64,000 nt of DNA from Micromonospora sp. PLK6-60. GTDB lineage: Bacteria > Actinomycetota > Actinomycetes > Mycobacteriales > Micromonosporaceae. Positions within the stretch are counted from its first letter, which is position 1; every line of letters begins with the position of its first letter. The notes beneath the pieces were generated by a model that ran no database searches, had not been told where the DNA came from, and saw only the letters and a list, made by a program, of their open reading frames with translations. Of this stretch, positions 34,053-42,694 are shown one piece after another. The DNA is taken from the NCBI RefSeq assembly GCF_019890675.1, contig NZ_JAIOAA010000002.1, positions 434,001-498,000 of the forward strand. The letters are read 5' to 3'. Position numbers and translations under genes: made by a program.

Positions 34053-35168
34053 CTACGCCCGGCCGCCCGGCCCGGGCTCGACGGTGGCCGCCGGGTCGCC
34101 GCGCAGGACCTGGTCCACGTCGTAGCGGATCGGACGGTCGAGCTGGTCGTAGCCGCAGGAGCGGGGATCGCGGTCCGGCCGCCAGCGGACGAACTGTGCG
34201 GTGTGCCGCAGCCGGTCGCCCTCCATCGCGTCGTAGCCGACCTCGGCCACCAGCTCCGGCCGCAGCGGCTCCCACTCCAGGTTCTTGCCCCCGGTCCACC
34301 GGCTGACCCCGCCCGGGATGCGCTGCCCGCGCTCGTGGTCGCCGTGCACCCAGGGGTGCTCGGCGCCGACGTCCCGGTACGGCTCCAGCTCGGTCAACAG
34401 CTCCTGCCGGCGGGCCGCGGTGAACGACGAGCTGACCCCGATGTGGTGCAGCACCCCGGCGTCGTCGTAGAGGCCGAGCAGCAGCGAGCCGACCACCGGC
34501 CCGGACTTGTGCCAGCGGAAGCCGGCCACCACCACGTCGGCGGTGCGGGCGTGCTTGACCTTGAACATCAGCCGCTTGCCCGGCTCGTACGGCAGGTCGG
34601 CCGGCTTGGCGATCAACCCGTCCAGCCCGGCGCCCTCGAACACGTCGAACCAGCGGCGGGCCGTCTCCGGGTCGGTGGTGACCTGGGTGACGTGCACGGG
34701 CGGGCGGACCGTGGCCAGCGCCGCCTCCAGCCGGGCCCGGCGCTGCGGGTAGGGCTGGTCGGTGAGCAGCTCGTCGTCCAGCGCGAGCAGGTCGAAGGCG
34801 ACGAAGTCGGCCGGGGTGGTCTCGGCGAGCAGCTTCACCCGGGAGGCGGCCGGGTGGATCCGCTGGGCGAGCAGCTCGAAGTCGAGCCGGGGCTGGCCGT
34901 CGGGGCCGTCCCGGCGGATCACGATCAACTCGCCGTCGACCGCGCACCGGGGCGGCAGTTGGCGGCGCGCCTGCTCGACCACCTCGGGGAAATAGCGCGT
35001 CATCGTCTTGCCGCCCCGGCTGGCCAGCTCGACCTCGTCGCCGTCGCGGAAGATGATCAGGCGGAAGCCGTCCCACTTCGGCTCGTACGTCATGCCGTCG
35101 GCGGTGGGCAGGCGGGGCACGCTCTTGGCCAGCATCGGTTCGACCGGCGGAGTGATCGGCAGGTCCAC
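34053..35168 (-). CDS. ligC: ATP-dependent DNA ligase (LigC-like)
   Basis: This 371-residue ligase has the adenylation motif EPKWDGFR with active-site Lys31, the motif-III-like FVAFDLLAL, DGLIAKP (motif IV) and FKVKHARTADVVVAGF (motif V), then an OB-fold. This is the stand-alone ligase type used in actinobacterial base-excision repair or as backup in end joining. The GTG at 35168 is used. No Ku or 3'-phosphoesterase is encoded beside it; the LigD-type polymerase is 12 kb away. Divergent from a small cysteine protein. Confidence 0.92.
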   Translation of the reverse strand: MDLPITPPVEPMLAKSVPRLPTADGMTYEPKWDGFRLIIFRDGDEVELASRGGKTMTRYFPEVVEQARRQLPPRCAVDGELIVIRRDGPDGQPRLDFELLAQRIHPAASRVKLLAETTPADFVAFDLLALDDELLTDQPYPQRRARLEAALATVRPPVHVTQVTTDPETARRWFDVFEGAGLDGLIAKPADLPYEPGKRLMFKVKHARTADVVVAGFRWHKSGPVVGSLLLGLYDDAGVLHHIGVSSSFTAARRQELLTELEPYRDVGAEHPWVHGDHERGQRIPGGVSRWTGGKNLEWEPLRPELVAEVGYDAMEGDRLRHTAQFVRWRPDRDPRSCGYDQLDRPIRYDVDQVLRGDPAATVEPGPGGRA

Positions 35169-35304
35169 GGCGACCAGTCAATCAGACGGCACCGACAGTC
35201 GTGAGGCACATCACCCGCCGGGCGTGGGGGGCGTGTCCCGTCCCGTTCCCCGCGTCCCCCGGGACCGGATCGTGTCTGCCCAGCTCAGCGCTACCGTCGC
35301 CGAC

Positions 35305-35532
35305 GTGCGGGAGTGGTACTGCGAGTGCTGCGGGCGGTGGCGGGTCAGCATCGAGCTGATCCGGGGCCGGCACCGGTACCGGCTCGCCCACCGCTACCGG
35401 CCCGAGCACGGCGGCGGCTGGAACGTGCTCGGCGAGGTGGGCGCCGTGGCCGAGCTGGCGGACCTGCTCCGCCGGCACGCCGGACCCGACCTGGCCGACC
35501 TGCGCGAGGCCGACCTGCCCGAGGCCGGCTGA
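35305..35532 (+). CDS. Small cysteine-motif protein, likely leaderless
   Basis: This 75-residue protein begins at a GTG and reads REWYCECCGRWRVSIELIRG, giving a CxxC-type N terminus, followed by a basic His/Arg stretch (GRHRYRLAHRYRPEHGGG) and a helix (VAELADLLRRHAG). A TACCGT element about 9 nt upstream of the GTG, with no Shine-Dalgarno, suggests a leaderless transcript. Function unknown; the CECC could bind zinc. It is near the lower size limit but its codon use is typical for the window. Confidence 0.65.
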   Translation: MREWYCECCGRWRVSIELIRGRHRYRLAHRYRPEHGGGWNVLGEVGAVAELADLLRRHAGPDLADLREADLPEAG

Positions 35533-35752
35533 CCAGACCGGCTGACCAGGCCACCGACCACCGCGACAGCCCGGACCAACGGCCGGGCCGGTCATGCTGG
35601 GCCGCAGCCGGTCGGGTCGTCGGTCGGGCTGGGGCAGCGGTCGGGGCGGCGCCGGAGCTACCGGCGGCGGTACGCTCGCCTCCCGGCGTCGCGCGGCCTG
35701 CCGCGGCGAGCCCACCCGGACACCGGTGCCCGGCTCGGTGAGGAGGCTCCCC

Positions 35753-36175
35753 ATGCGCTTCGAGGCGACGACCGAGGTGACCGCGCCGCAGGAACTCGTC
35801 TGGGACGTGACGACCGACGTCGAGCGCTGGCCCGAGTGGACGGAGTCGGTGCGCCGGGCCGAGCGGCTGGACTCCGGCCCGTTCGCCGTCGGCGCCGCGG
35901 CCCGGCTCGAACAGCCCCGGCTGCGCCCGGCGGTCTGGCGGGTCACCGAGCTGGTCGCGCCGGCGTACTTCCGGTGGGTCTCCCGCAGCCCGGGGGTCCG
36001 CACCCTCGCCGAGCACCGGTTGGAGCCGCTGCCCGACGGCCGGGTCCGGGTGGTGCTGTCCGTGGCGCAGACCGGACTGCTGGCCCCGCTGGTCGGCCGG
36101 CTCGGCGGCGACCTGATGCGCCGTTACCTGCGGATGGAGGCGGACGGCCTCAAGCGCCGCTGCGAGCGGGGTTGA
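35753..36175 (+). CDS. SRPBCC (START-fold) family protein
   Basis: This 140-residue protein is a single START/polyketide-cyclase-like fold: FEATTEVTAPQELVWDVTTDVERWPEWTES at the start and a final LMRRYLRMEADGLKRRCE helix. These proteins bind hydrophobic ligands or catalyse cyclisation; no specific role is visible. The ATG at 35753 has GAGGAGG 6 nt upstream. Its last 26 bp overlap the convergent GNAT gene 3' end. Confidence 0.88.
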   Translation: MRFEATTEVTAPQELVWDVTTDVERWPEWTESVRRAERLDSGPFAVGAAARLEQPRLRPAVWRVTELVAPAYFRWVSRSPGVRTLAEHRLEPLPDGRVRVVLSVAQTGLLAPLVGRLGGDLMRRYLRMEADGLKRRCERG

Positions 36176-36644
36176 CCACGGGCTTCTCCAGGATCGCCAG
36201 CCCGGGGCCGTTGCCGTCCGGGCGGTGATCGACGATCCGGTAACCCTGCCGGTGGTAGAGCCGGAGGTTGTCGGCGCTGTTGGCGCCGGTGAACAGGGCG
36301 AACCGCGCCGTCCCCGGTGGGCAGGCGGCCTCGATCGCGGCCAGCAGCCGGCTGCCGACGCCCGAGCCCTGCCGGTCGGGGGCCACCGCCAGCCGGCCGA
36401 TGTGCGCGGTGTCGCCGTCCAGCCGGGCGCGCACCGAGCCCACCAGCCGGGCGCCGTGCCGGGCCACCAGCACCACCGTCGGGCCGGCGAGCACCGCCCG
36501 CACCTCGTCCAGCGTCTCGGTCAGCGGCGGCAGGAACGGGTCGGCGTACCGCTGCGCCTCGACCAGGTACGCGGCCCGCTGCACGGTGAGGATCTCGCCG
36601 GCGTCGTCGACGCTCGCGGGAACGATGACTGTCGCTGCCGTCAC
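36150..36644 (-). CDS. GNAT N-acetyltransferase
   Basis: This 164-residue GNAT has IGRLAVAPDRQGSGVGSRLL (motif A, RQGSGVG) and FTGANSADNLRLYHRQGYRI (motif B). The GTG at 36644 is the likely start (TAATVIVPASVDDAGEI). The gene ends inside the convergent SRPBCC gene, overlapping 26 bp. The acceptor is unknown. Confidence 0.85.
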   Translation of the reverse strand: MTAATVIVPASVDDAGEILTVQRAAYLVEAQRYADPFLPPLTETLDEVRAVLAGPTVVLVARHGARLVGSVRARLDGDTAHIGRLAVAPDRQGSGVGSRLLAAIEAACPPGTARFALFTGANSADNLRLYHRQGYRIVDHRPDGNGPGLAILEKPVVNPARSGA

Positions 36645-36740
36645 CGGGACAGTCCAGCACAGCGCGCGGTGGCGCCGCCGGGCGGCCCGTCCGCCGCGCC
36701 CGTACGCTGGCGGTGTCCGGCGGCGGCGGAGGTGACCATC

Positions 36741-37241
36741 GTGACCGAGTTGACGTACCCGCAGGTCGGGGCGACCCGGCAGGGGCCGCTGCCGGCCGGC
36801 TACCACCACCTGCGGCACCGGGTCCGGCTGCCGGACGGCTGCTTCGCCAGCGCGGCGCGGGCGGTGCTGACCTGGCGGCTGCACCGGGCGGCCGGGGTGG
36901 CGATGCGCACCGCGGCGCCCCGCGCCGACGTGGGCGTCCGGGTGACCCCCGGCCTGGGGGTCGGCCCGCTGCGGTTGTGGGGGCCGACCGAGGTGGTCTG
37001 GGTGGCGGACGAGCCGGACCGGGCCGGCTTCGGCTACGGCACCCTGCCCGGGCACCCGGAGATCGGCGAGGAGGCGTTCCTGGTCCGCCGCGACGGCGAC
37101 GCGGTGCTGTTCGAGGTGGTGGCGTTCAGCCGCCCGGCGCACTGGTACGTGCGCGCCGCCGGCCCGGCCACCCGGGCCTTCCAGCGGGCGTACGCCTGGT
37201 GGTTGGGGCGGACGCTGCGCCGGCTCTGCGCGGCCGGCTGA
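36741..37241 (+). CDS. DUF1990 family protein
   Basis: This 166-residue protein matches DUF1990: LTYPQVGATRQGPLPAGYHHLRHR at the start, then VWVADEPDRAGFGYGTLPGHPEIGEEAF and FSRPAHWYVRAAGPATRAFQ. Function unknown. GTG 36741 is preferred over 36732 because GGAGG lies 8 nt before it. Transcribed divergently from the GNAT gene. Confidence 0.88.
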   Translation: MTELTYPQVGATRQGPLPAGYHHLRHRVRLPDGCFASAARAVLTWRLHRAAGVAMRTAAPRADVGVRVTPGLGVGPLRLWGPTEVVWVADEPDRAGFGYGTLPGHPEIGEEAFLVRRDGDAVLFEVVAFSRPAHWYVRAAGPATRAFQRAYAWWLGRTLRRLCAAG

Positions 37242-37292
37242 CCGGGGAGCGGGTCGGCAGCGGGCCCGGCCGGCGGCGGGCGGGCGGCCCGG

Positions 37293-38213
37293 TCAGAAGC
37301 GGGCGAAGGAGCGGATCGGCATCCGTGGCCCGTACCGGGGCGCCTGGACGCCGGCGGCGGCCAGCAGCACGCAGACCCGGCCGCGGTGACCGCGGAACGG
37401 CGCCAGCAGTTCGAGCATCCGGGCGTCGTCGGCGCGGGCCTCGCCGGCCAGCGCCCAGGCCACCGTGTTGGGCACGTGGTAGTCGCCGACGCTCACCGCG
37501 TCCGGATCGCCGTACGCGACGCGGACCACCTCGGCGGCGGTCCACGGGCCGATGCCGGGCACGGCGGTGAGCCGGCGGGTCGCCTCGGCGGCGTCGGCGC
37601 AGCGCTCCAGCCGGTCGGCGACGGCGGCGGCGCGGCGCAGCGTGTCGGCCCGCCGCTGTTCCACCCCGAACGGGTGGAAGGTCCAGTACGGCGCGGCGGC
37701 CACCGCTGCCGGGTCCGGCGGCAGCAGCAGCGGCTGCCGGGGCCCCGGCGCCGGCTCGCCGAAGTGGCGGACCGTCGCCGCGTACGCCCGGTACGCCTCC
37801 TTGCCGGTGACCTTCTGCTCGAAGACCGCCCGCAGCACCCGGGGGAAGACCAGCCCGGTGGCGGGCATCCGCAGCCCGTGGTGCCGGGCGGCGAGCCGGG
37901 CCACCACCGGGTGCGCGGCGGCCAGGTCGGCGAACCCGGTCAGGTCGTCGCGGAGGCCGGCGATCGCGTCGGCCCGGTCCACCACCCAGCCGCCGCCCGG
38001 GCCGTACCCGTCGGCCACCACCGCGCCGCCCGCCGGTCGCAGGCTCAGCGTGGCCGGGCCGTCCGGGGTGCGGGTGGCCCACCAGAACGCGCCGTCCGTG
38101 ATCCGGGCGCACGGATCGTACGGGCTGAAGGTCAGCGGCCGGACCGAGTCGGCCAGCCGGTAGCCGGGTGGCGGGCGCAGCTCGCGGCGGGCGCTCGGCG
38201 CGGTCTCGGTCAC
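37293..38213 (-). CDS. HhH-GPD DNA glycosylase (AlkA/OGG-like)
   Basis: This 306-residue protein has an N-terminal beta domain and a helix-hairpin-helix glycosylase domain: LTAVPGIGPWTAAEVVRVAYG is the HhH and VSVGDYHVPN carries the catalytic Asp of the GPD motif. FPRVLRAVFEQKVTGKEAYRAYA is a conserved DNA-contact helix. It should excise alkylated or oxidised bases; the lesion cannot be assigned. The lysine near the HhH motif (EQKVTG) is in the position of bifunctional enzymes, but this is not secure. GTG start at 38213. Confidence 0.88.
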   Translation of the reverse strand: MTETAPSARRELRPPPGYRLADSVRPLTFSPYDPCARITDGAFWWATRTPDGPATLSLRPAGGAVVADGYGPGGGWVVDRADAIAGLRDDLTGFADLAAAHPVVARLAARHHGLRMPATGLVFPRVLRAVFEQKVTGKEAYRAYAATVRHFGEPAPGPRQPLLLPPDPAAVAAAPYWTFHPFGVEQRRADTLRRAAAVADRLERCADAAEATRRLTAVPGIGPWTAAEVVRVAYGDPDAVSVGDYHVPNTVAWALAGEARADDARMLELLAPFRGHRGRVCVLLAAAGVQAPRYGPRMPIRSFARF

Positions 38214-38286
38214 CCCGACACTCTGCCACGGCCGGGCCCTGCGACGAACGCCCCCGACCCGGTGCACCGGGGGCGGAACGGGTCGC

Positions 38287-38314
38287 GGCGCCGGCCCAGG
38301 TGCGGGCCGGCGCC
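38287..38314. terminator. GC-rich hairpin in the gap between glycosylase and lipoprotein
   Basis: GGCGCCGGCCC (38287-38297) pairs with GGGCCGGCGCC (38304-38314) around a 6-nt loop. It lies between two minus-strand genes and may assist the next hairpin. Confidence 0.5.
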
Positions 38315-38364
38315 GGATCCCGGGACGCGGGGGCGCTGCCGGTGCGTGGCGTCCAGGTGGTGAC

Positions 38365-38403
38365 GGTGGCCGGTCGCGCCCTCCCCGGCGGCGACCGGCC
38401 ACC
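38365..38403 (-). terminator. Terminator of the lipoprotein gene
   Basis: GGTGGCCGGTCGC (38365-38377) pairs with GCGACCGGCCACC (38391-38403) around a 13-nt loop, immediately past the lipoprotein stop codon. Confidence 0.65.
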
Positions 38404-38406
38404 GGG

Positions 38407-39069
38407 TCAGTACGAGTAGCCGCCGTCCTCCGAGCCGCCACCGGCGCTGTCGTCAGCGTTGTCCGCCGGCGGTTCCACCGGCTTCGGGGTGCCCTTGGGC
38501 AGGCAGGTCAGGTTCTTCTTGCCGTCCGGGGCGACCACGAACCAGGTGCCGCCGACGGCCTGGCCCTTCCACTGGCCGGGCTTCTTGTCGCCGATGTAGC
38601 GGTAGAGCGGCCAGCCGCCGAGGGTGATCTGGCGGGTGCCGTCCTGCCGGGTGACCGTGCCGACCTTGTCGTCGGAGACCCCGTTGAGCTGGGGGTTGCC
38701 GTCGGTGAGCGCGGGCGGCCAGACCTTGGCGCACTTGCCCACGCAGTTGGACGAGGGCGGGTCGGCCGAGTCCTTGTCGAACCGGTAGAGGATCCACCCG
38801 TCCTGGTCGGTCACCACGTTGCCCATCCGGGCGACCTTCTTGCCGCGCAGTTCGTCGGTGAGCCGCACGTTGGCCGGCGGCGCCGCGTCGGTGGCCGGCG
38901 CGTCCTGGCTGGCCTCCGGCTCGGCCTCGGCCGTGGGTTCTGCCGCCGCGGTGGGTTCGGCCGCGGCGACGGCGACCGGCTCGGCCGCGCTCGTGTTCGG
39001 GTCGTAACCTGCGGGAGCGCAGGCCGTCAGCGCGACCATCGCGCTAGCGACGATGACGGTCCGCTTCAT
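38407..39069 (-). CDS. Secreted-repeat lipoprotein (COG4315-like)
   Basis: This 220-residue lipoprotein has a signal peptide ending in VALTAC, an Ala/Glu/Pro-rich spacer with repeated EPTAAAEPT units, and two beta modules: RMGNVVTDQDGWILYRFDKD, and ITLGGWPLYRYIGDKKPGQW. These are typical of the COG4315 lipoprotein repeat. The paired cysteines in SNCVGKCAKVWPPAL are conserved in the family. Function is unknown; electron-transfer or envelope roles have been suggested for relatives. The ATG at 39069 is used; a GTG at 39078 nearer the GAGGGCAC site is possible. Confidence 0.85.
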   Translation of the reverse strand: MKRTVIVASAMVALTACAPAGYDPNTSAAEPVAVAAAEPTAAAEPTAEAEPEASQDAPATDAAPPANVRLTDELRGKKVARMGNVVTDQDGWILYRFDKDSADPPSSNCVGKCAKVWPPALTDGNPQLNGVSDDKVGTVTRQDGTRQITLGGWPLYRYIGDKKPGQWKGQAVGGTWFVVAPDGKKNLTCLPKGTPKPVEPPADNADDSAGGGSEDGGYSY

Positions 39070-39255
39070 CTGTGCCACGTGCCCTCCTGATGCTTGGCAG
39101 TTCGCCAATGAGTACGGGCCGGCCGCTGTCAAGGTTGAACATCGATGAGTGGCTCATTTCACATCCGATCGGTTGAACCGCCCGACCCGATCGTTCGTGC
39201 CCCGAGGCGACGGCCCCCGCGCGGGGCACCACGGGCGGGCCCGGCGGCCGGGCAC

Positions 39256-39296
39256 GACGAAGGCGCCGGTCGGACCCGCCGACCGGCGCCTTCGTC
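39256..39296 (-). terminator. Terminator of the sigma/anti-sigma operon
   Basis: GACGAAGGCGCCGGTCGG (39256-39273) is perfectly complementary to CCGACCGGCGCCTTCGTC (39279-39296) around a 5-nt loop, 10 bp past the anti-sigma stop on the minus strand. Ends in TTCGTC, not a U-tract. Confidence 0.85.
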
Positions 39297-39305
39297 AACC
39301 CACCG

Positions 39306-40088
39306 CTACAACGGCACCTTCACCAGTGGAGTGGCCACCCCGTTGGCGTCCACCGACTCGATCTGCATCCTGCGGATGTCGCTGCGGGGCACCGCCGTCG
39401 CCGCCTGCAACTGCAACGGCAGCGGGTTGCTGTTCGTGCCGTACCCGGTGCCCGGCACCGACCAGGAGGACACCACCTCGGTGGCGTTGTTCTTGCGCAC
39501 CACCACCAACCGGCAGGTGCGCGGCCCCGGCAGGCGGGTCAGGTTGAAGTTGACGAGCGTGCCGAACTCCTTCTCCGCCAGCCACAGATCGGCCTTGACC
39601 CCGGTGCTCTGGTCGGTGGCGCTCACCGGATCGCCGTCCGGGAGCTGACCCTCGCCACCGACCCCCGGCCCGGTGACCGTCGGCCCCGGCGTGGGCTGCT
39701 CCGGCCCGGCGGTGGACCGGCCGGTCGGCAGCGCCTGCGGCGCGCCGGCCGAATCGGTGAGGCTGGCGATCCCGACGCCGGTCAACCCGCCGAACACCAC
39801 GACCGCGGCGGCGGCGGCGAGGACCTGCCGCATCCGGGCCCGACGCCGGTCCGCCCGGACCGCCACCAGGGTACGGTCCAGCAGGGCCGGATCGGTGGCC
39901 GTCTGCTCCAGCGCCATCATCGTCTCGCCGTCGATGCCGGAGAGCAGCCCCACCACCGGCACCATCGTCTCCAGCTCGGCGGCACACGCCCAGCAGGTGG
40001 CGAGGTGCTCCTCGAACCGTTCCGCCTCCTGCTGGTCCAGCACGCCGAGCGCGTACGCGGCGACGTCCATGTGGTCGACCCGGCTCAT
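39306..40088 (-). CDS. Zinc-type membrane anti-sigma factor
   Basis: This 260-residue protein has an N-terminal zinc-binding anti-sigma domain (VAAYALGVLDQQEAERFEEH, then LATCWACAAEL giving HxxxCxxC), one membrane segment (VLAAAAAVVVFGGLTGVGI) and an extracytoplasmic domain. It should hold the adjacent sigma factor inactive until an envelope signal arrives. The ATG at 40088 overlaps the sigma stop in ATGA, giving coupled stoichiometric synthesis. The external domain resembles the RskA-type C terminus. No protease for regulated proteolysis is encoded in the operon. Confidence 0.9.
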   Translation of the reverse strand: MSRVDHMDVAAYALGVLDQQEAERFEEHLATCWACAAELETMVPVVGLLSGIDGETMMALEQTATDPALLDRTLVAVRADRRRARMRQVLAAAAAVVVFGGLTGVGIASLTDSAGAPQALPTGRSTAGPEQPTPGPTVTGPGVGGEGQLPDGDPVSATDQSTGVKADLWLAEKEFGTLVNFNLTRLPGPRTCRLVVVRKNNATEVVSSWSVPGTGYGTNSNPLPLQLQAATAVPRSDIRRMQIESVDANGVATPLVKVPL

Positions 40089-40645
40089 TCTGTCACCCCC
40101 CGCTCCTGCAGAGCCGTACGCAGCGCGCGCAACGCGTAGTAGACCCGTGACTTGGCGGTGCCGAGCGGGAGCCCCAGTTCCTCCGCCGCCTCCGGCACCG
40201 TCCGACCTCGAAAGTACGTCGCCACCAGGATTTCCCGGTGCGACTGGCTGAGCGTACGTAGCGCGTCGGCCATCGTCATCGTGCGCAACACCCGTTCGGT
40301 GCTGTCCGCCTCGGCGAACGCGGTCAGGTCCCGGTCGTACGTCTCCGCCGGCCGGGCCTGCTCGCTGCGGTGCTCGTCGATCGCGATCCGCCGGGCCACC
40401 GTCACCAGCCAGGGCCGCAGCGACCCCTGACCGTGCACCCCGAGCCGGTGCGCGTTGCGCCAGGCCCGCAGCAGGGTCTCCTGCACGATGTCCTCGGCGC
40501 GCTGCCGGTCACCGCCGGTCAGCCGCATCACGAAGGCCAGCAGCGGCCCCGCGTGCTCGGCGTACAGCAGCCGGATCAACTGGTCGGAATGACTGGCCTC
40601 GGTGGACGTCGCCTGATGGCGCCCGGGCGCCGGTCGCGGCGTCAC
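40085..40645 (-). CDS. ECF-type sigma factor
   Basis: This 186-residue sigma-70 factor has region 2 (LIRLLYAEHAGPLLAFVMRL to RAEDIVQETLLRAWRNAH) and region 4 (LRTLSQSHREILVATYFRGR, with helix-turn-helix EAAEELGLPLGTAKSRVYYA). The architecture fits an ECF factor controlled by the co-encoded membrane anti-sigma. The GTG at 40645 gives the family length. An upstream ATG at 40783 has a perfect GGAGG five bases before it and would add 46 disordered residues. The stop overlaps the anti-sigma start. Confidence 0.92.
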   Translation of the reverse strand: MTPRPAPGRHQATSTEASHSDQLIRLLYAEHAGPLLAFVMRLTGGDRQRAEDIVQETLLRAWRNAHRLGVHGQGSLRPWLVTVARRIAIDEHRSEQARPAETYDRDLTAFAEADSTERVLRTMTMADALRTLSQSHREILVATYFRGRTVPEAAEELGLPLGTAKSRVYYALRALRTALQERGVTE

Positions 40646-40865
40646 CGGCTCATTCTGGCGAGCCGCCGGGCGGGCGTCGACCCCCCGGCCAGACCTGGAC
40701 GCGCGCGACTGGGGCTGAGCCCGGGCGGATCGCCACTCGGGCCGCGCCATGTCGCCGTGCCAGCCGGCCGCCACCGCATGCATGCAGACCTCCGGTGTCA
40801 AATGACATCAGCCGGCCCCCCACGGGCATGGCTGCCCGGTGGTACGCAGCAACCCGCCGGACGGA

Positions 40866-41723
40866 TCAACGCCCGGCCGAAAAAATTCCGGGCGGCGGCG
40901 GAGTGGAGTCGGTGGCGTCGGCGTCGCGCACCACGGCCGCACCCGAGGCGAACCGGTCCAGCTCCGCGCCGGCCACCACCCGGCCGGGGAACCAGTCCCC
41001 GGCGGCCCGCCGGGTCAGCTCCGGCACCGGCGGCTCGACCCGGCCCGCCACCAGCACCAGGTTGCCGTAGCGGCGCCCGCGCAGCACCGCCGCGTCGCTC
41101 ACCAGGCAGGCATGGGGCAGCACCGCGCGCACCGTGGCCACCTGCGCGCGGGCGTGCCGCAGCGGCGGGCCGTCGGCGATGTTGGCCAGATACCAGCCGT
41201 CCGGCCGCAGCACCCGGGCCACCTCGGTGGCGTATTCCACACTGGTCAGGTGGGCCGGGGTCCGGGCACCGGCGAAGACGTCGGCGACCACCACGTCGAA
41301 GGCGGCATCCCGGGTGGCGGTCAGGGTGGCCCGGGCGTCGGCGACCCGCACCCGCAACCGGGGGTCGGCCGGCCAGGGCAGCTCCCGGCGGACCAGCTCG
41401 ACAAGCGCGCCGTCCACCTCGGACACCCGCTGGGTGGAGCCGGGCCGGGTGGCGGCGACGTACCGGGGCAGGGTCAGCGCGCCGCCGCCCAGGTGCAGCA
41501 CCCGCAGCGGCGCCCCGGCCGGGGCCAGCAGGTCGAACGCGGCGGCCAGCCGCCGGACGTACTCGAACTCCAGGTGCGTCGGGTCGGCCAGGTCCACGTG
41601 CGACTGCGGCGCGCCGTCCAGGAGCAAGGTGTACGACCGGGGCCGGTCCGGGTCCGGCACCAGCTCGGCCCGGCCGGTGTCGACCTGCTCGGCCACCCGG
41701 TCGGTGGCCCGCTTGCGGCCCAT
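40866..41723 (-). CDS. Spermidine-synthase-like SAM-fold enzyme (last gene of the herA operon)
   Basis: This 285-residue Rossmann-fold protein has a SAM-type nucleotide motif VLHLGGGALTLPRY, VSEVDGALVELVRRELPW, and FDVVVADVFAGARTPAHLTS with the DVF segment seen in spermidine-synthase homologs. It could be an aminopropyl- or methyl-transferase, or a non-catalytic relative. The ATG at 41723 overlaps the nurA stop (TGATG). Its coupling to a DNA end-resection operon is unexplained. A CGCCCGG/CCGGGCG hairpin with an A-rich loop overlaps its stop codon. Confidence 0.85.
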   Translation of the reverse strand: MGRKRATDRVAEQVDTGRAELVPDPDRPRSYTLLLDGAPQSHVDLADPTHLEFEYVRRLAAAFDLLAPAGAPLRVLHLGGGALTLPRYVAATRPGSTQRVSEVDGALVELVRRELPWPADPRLRVRVADARATLTATRDAAFDVVVADVFAGARTPAHLTSVEYATEVARVLRPDGWYLANIADGPPLRHARAQVATVRAVLPHACLVSDAAVLRGRRYGNLVLVAGRVEPPVPELTRRAAGDWFPGRVVAGAELDRFASGAAVVRDADATDSTPPPPGIFSAGR

Positions 41724-42694
41724 CAGCGGCGCATCCCGCCGGCGCGGGCGGCGGCCGTCAGCGCCCGGTGCAGCAGCCGTGCGTCGCCCAGCAGCCCCCG
41801 CAACCGGCGCTCCAGCCCGGCGATCGGGATCAGGTTCTGCGGGGCCCGCGGGTCCTTGTACGGGGTGGAGGCGAACCGGGGCAGGGTGACCAGCGACAGG
41901 TCGGCCAGCTCGATCGCCTCGGCGGCGGTCAGCTCGGCCGAGCACTCCATCCGGACGATGCCCGCCCAGGGCGCGCCGGCCGCCACCGGCAGCCGCAGAT
42001 ACCACGACCAGCCACCCCACGCGGTGCCGAGCTTGAACACCGGCGAGCGCTGCCCGGAGCGCAGGCCGGTGACCACGGCGGTGAGCCGGGCGTCCAGGTA
42101 TTGGCTGTGCTGGGTCTTGATGTAGCCCAGAGTGCGCGGCAGTTGCCGGCGGCTGCGCAGCGGACCGTCCACCACCAGCAGGTCGCCGTCGGTGCGGGCG
42201 GCGTCGGAGACGGCCACCTCCAGCGCGGTGAGCGGCCCCTGCACCGCCGCCGGCAGCTTGCTCAGCTCACCGGCGCCGCCGACCCGGTGCACCGGGTAGC
42301 GGACCTGGCCGCAGACCACCTCGGCCGCCGACGGGCTGGCGGTGAACAGGCCCCGCTCCACCCGCGCCCCGGCCAGCTCGGCCACGCCGCGCTCCAGGTC
42401 GCAGCGGACCACGCCGGCCGCGTACGAGGCGGCGATGCCCGGAAAGGACGCGCCGTCGTCCTCGGCCGTCCACACGCTGGCGTCGATCCGGCGTACCCCG
42501 TCGACCAGCAGCACCACGTCCGGCGCCCGCAGCTGCGGCCGGGGGTCGATCGCCCGCCAGTCCACCGCGGGCAGTTCGGCGTCCGCCTCCACCTGAGCGC
42601 TGCTCGGGGCCGCCGGCCCGCCGGCGGACGCCTCGAACGACGCCCCGTACGCCGGATCCCACGCGTCGACGAAATACCGTGGTGGACCGCTCAC
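41723..42694 (-). CDS. nurA: NurA-domain DNA nuclease
   Basis: This 323-residue protein is consistent with the NurA fold: a metal-site Asp in VVLLVDGVRRID (D65), a second in LLVVDGPLRSR (D176), and the conserved C-terminal HSQYLDARLTAVVTGL and PRFASTPYKDPRAPQNL segments. NurA works with the HerA hexamer as a 5'-to-3' nuclease resecting DNA ends in archaea. Here it is coupled to SbcC by a GTGA overlap and sits in an operon with HerA and the Mre11-like SbcD. The GTG at 42694 is the start. About 30 N-terminal residues are low-complexity. Confidence 0.85.
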   Translation of the reverse strand: MSGPPRYFVDAWDPAYGASFEASAGGPAAPSSAQVEADAELPAVDWRAIDPRPQLRAPDVVLLVDGVRRIDASVWTAEDDGASFPGIAASYAAGVVRCDLERGVAELAGARVERGLFTASPSAAEVVCGQVRYPVHRVGGAGELSKLPAAVQGPLTALEVAVSDAARTDGDLLVVDGPLRSRRQLPRTLGYIKTQHSQYLDARLTAVVTGLRSGQRSPVFKLGTAWGGWSWYLRLPVAAGAPWAGIVRMECSAELTAAEAIELADLSLVTLPRFASTPYKDPRAPQNLIPIAGLERRLRGLLGDARLLHRALTAAARAGGMRR

